Source: Burkholderiales bacterium (lineage in GTDB: Bacteria > Pseudomonadota > Gammaproteobacteria > Burkholderiales > Burkholderiaceae_C). From it: a stretch of 64,000 nt of DNA. The position numbers and the translations under genes were made by a program. The first letter of the stretch is position 1, and each line of letters begins with the position of its first letter. This document shows positions 62,840 through 64,000 of this stretch, one piece after another. Under the pieces are notes generated by a model. That model saw only the letters and a program-made list of their open reading frames with translations, had not been told where the DNA came from and did not search any database. Location: assembly GCA_021414305.1 (NCBI GenBank), contig JAIOOS010000013.1:1-64000 (forward strand), written 5' to 3'.

Positions 62840-63802
62840 GTGCTGTTCAACACCGTTCTGTTCACAGGCAACGCGAATCCTGCCTTGGCGCAGGACATCG
62901 CCACGCACCTGAGCATCGGCCTGGGCAAGGCCAAGGTCGCGCGCTTCTCGGACGGCGAAGTCGACATCGAGATCGAGCAGAACGTGCGCGCGCGCGACAT
63001 CTTCGTCGTCCAGCCCACCTGCTCGCCGACCAACGAGAACCTGATGGAGCTCTGCATCATGGTCGACGCGCTCAAGCGCGCCTCGGCCCGCCGGGTGACC
63101 GCGGTGATCCCGTACTTCGGCTACGCCCGCCAGGACCGCCGGCCGCGCTCGACCCGCGTGCCGATCAGCGCCAAGGTGGTCGCCAACATGCTCGAGGCCG
63201 TGGGCGTGGAGCGGCTGCTGACGATGGACCTGCACGCCGACCAGATCCAGGGCTTCTTCAACATCCCGGTCGACAACATCTACGCCTCGCCGGTGCTGCT
63301 TTCCGATCTGCAGTCGAAGCGCTACGACGACCTCGTGGTCGTCTCGCCCGACGTCGGCGGCGTGGTCCGCGCCCGGGCGCTGGCCAAGCAGGCGGGCTGC
63401 GACCTGGCGATCATCGACAAGCGGCGGCCCAAGGCCAATGTCTCGGAAGTGATGCACGTCATCGGCGAGATCGAGGGCCGCAACTGCGTGATCATGGACG
63501 ACATGATCGACACCGCCGGCACGCTGGTGAAGGCGGCCGACGTTCTCAAGGAGCGCGGCGCCAAGAAGGTCTATTCGTACTGCACGCACGCCGTGTTCTC
63601 GGGTCCGGCGATCGAGCGGATCAAGAAATCCAAGCTCGACGAGGTCGTCGTCACCGACACGATCCCGCTCGGCGAAGAGGGCAGGAAGTGCAGCAAGGTG
63701 CGCCAGCTTTCGGTCGCGTTCCTGTTCGCCGAGACGATCCGCCGCATTTCGGACGGCGAGTCGGTCACCTCGCTCTTCGCCGAACAAAACAGCAACTTTT
63801 AA
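62840..63802 (+). CDS. prs: Ribose-phosphate pyrophosphokinase
   Basis: A 320-residue PRPP synthase serving nucleotide, histidine and tryptophan synthesis. [14 protein letters not shown] opens the conserved core. [56 protein letters not shown] and the PRPP loop [13 protein letters not shown] are all present. GTG at 62840 is the only plausible start in frame after the tRNA. Confidence 0.96.
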   Translation: MLFNTVLFTGNANPALAQDIATHLSIGLGKAKVARFSDGEVDIEIEQNVRARDIFVVQPTCSPTNENLMELCIMVDALKRASARRVTAVIPYFGYARQDRRPRSTRVPISAKVVANMLEAVGVERLLTMDLHADQIQGFFNIPVDNIYASPVLLSDLQSKRYDDLVVVSPDVGGVVRARALAKQAGCDLAIIDKRRPKANVSEVMHVIGEIEGRNCVIMDDMIDTAGTLVKAADVLKERGAKKVYSYCTHAVFSGPAIERIKKSKLDEVVVTDTIPLGEEGRKCSKVRQLSVAFLFAETIRRISDGESVTSLFAEQNSNF

Positions 63803-63811
63803 CAGGACAGC

Positions 63812-63860
63812 GGGGTCCGCGTCGCGGACCCCTGATCGGATGCGGGGCTTCGCCCCGTTT
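63812..63860 (+). terminator. Two stem-loops after prs, the second terminator-like
   Basis: GGGGTCCGC/GCGGACCCC (63812-63832) is a perfect 9-bp stem with a 3-nt loop. CGGGGC/GCCCCG (63843-63857) follows, ending in TTT. The short T-run suggests partial termination or mRNA processing between prs and rplY. Confidence 0.5.
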
Positions 63861-63904
63861 ACCTCGGAGGACCTGGTCGCGGGCCTCCATCTTTTGGAGT
63901 CATC

Positions 63905-64000
63905 ATGAAATTCGTCGCTTATGAGCGCACGCTGCAGGGGACCGGAGCGAGCCGCCGCCTGCGCAATGCGCAAAAGGTACCCGGGATCGTCTATGGAGCC
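63905..64000 (+). CDS. rplY: 50S ribosomal protein L25, 5' part (runs off the right edge)
   Basis: The 32 residues present ([20 protein letters not shown]...) end in KVPGIVYGA, the conserved start of the L25/CTC family, which binds 5S rRNA. TTGGAG precedes the ATG at suitable spacing. Position after prs is standard in betaproteobacteria. Confidence 0.93.
   Translation, partial: MKFVAYERTLQGTGASRRLRNAQKVPGIVYGA

Overview
The window is high-G+C, gene-dense bacterial chromosome. Gene order points to a betaproteobacterium: lolB-ispE-tRNA-Gln-prs-rplY at the right end, hrcA/nadK/recN beside them, and an elongator tRNA-Met of the Burkholderiales type. A facultative denitrifier or nitrate respirer of the Burkholderiales/Rhodocyclales kind fits best; the genus cannot be read from the sequence. 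I saw no insertion sequence, phage gene, CRISPR array or replication origin.

Region by region. (1) 1-5166, all minus strand: the 5' part of narG, two separate nitrate/nitrite transporters (narK1, narK2) and the response regulator narL. An FNR/ANR-like box (4439-4452) lies upstream of narK1. (2) 5180-15068, also minus: narX is fused by a GTGA overlap to the end of a homoprotocatechuate meta-cleavage cluster. In transcription order the run is Bcr/CflA efflux pump, nnrU, hpaG1, hpaG2, hpaE, ligA-like, ligB-like, hpaF, hpaH, hpaI, narX, narL. Ring cleavage is by a two-subunit LigAB-type enzyme, not classical HpaD. (3) 15081-16161: RNase P RNA (minus), then a secreted protein made of three repeats. 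(4) 16172-21249: NYN-domain protein, pyrC, and a glutamate/aspartate ABC transporter (gltIJKL). (5) 21438-23770: Atm1-type ABC exporter divergent from a thioesterase. (6) 23754-34937, minus: a long TetR-led beta-oxidation run (acyl-CoA dehydrogenase, HAD/hydratase fusion, thiolase, enoyl-CoA hydratase, SDR, hydrolases). A strong 28-bp palindrome lies in the divergent TetR/panE region. (7) 35138-41799: ketopantoate reductase-like protein, HNH nuclease, glycine-zipper lipoprotein, N-formylglutamate amidohydrolase, a 2OG-Fe(II) oxygenase-like enzyme, and a reverse-transsulfuration pair (CBS plus cystathionine gamma-lyase/synthase). (8) 42006-49510: small secreted protein, tandem L,D-transpeptidase-like paralogues, GlcG-like protein, methyltransferase, a Ser/Thr kinase coupled to a MORN-repeat protein, and tRNA-Met. 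(9) 49549-64000: housekeeping block (hrcA, nadK, recN, rapZ, LON-domain protein, mutY, dynamin-like GTPase, mutM, TPR protein, lolB, ispE, tRNA-Gln, prs, rplY).

A recurring trait is tight packing: nine gene junctions share four bases (ATGA, GTGA or TTGA), and several others are separated by 1-12 nt. This implies extensive translational coupling and links genes whose functions look unrelated, such as hpaI with narX, pyrC with the NYN protein, and the dynamin-like GTPase with mutY.
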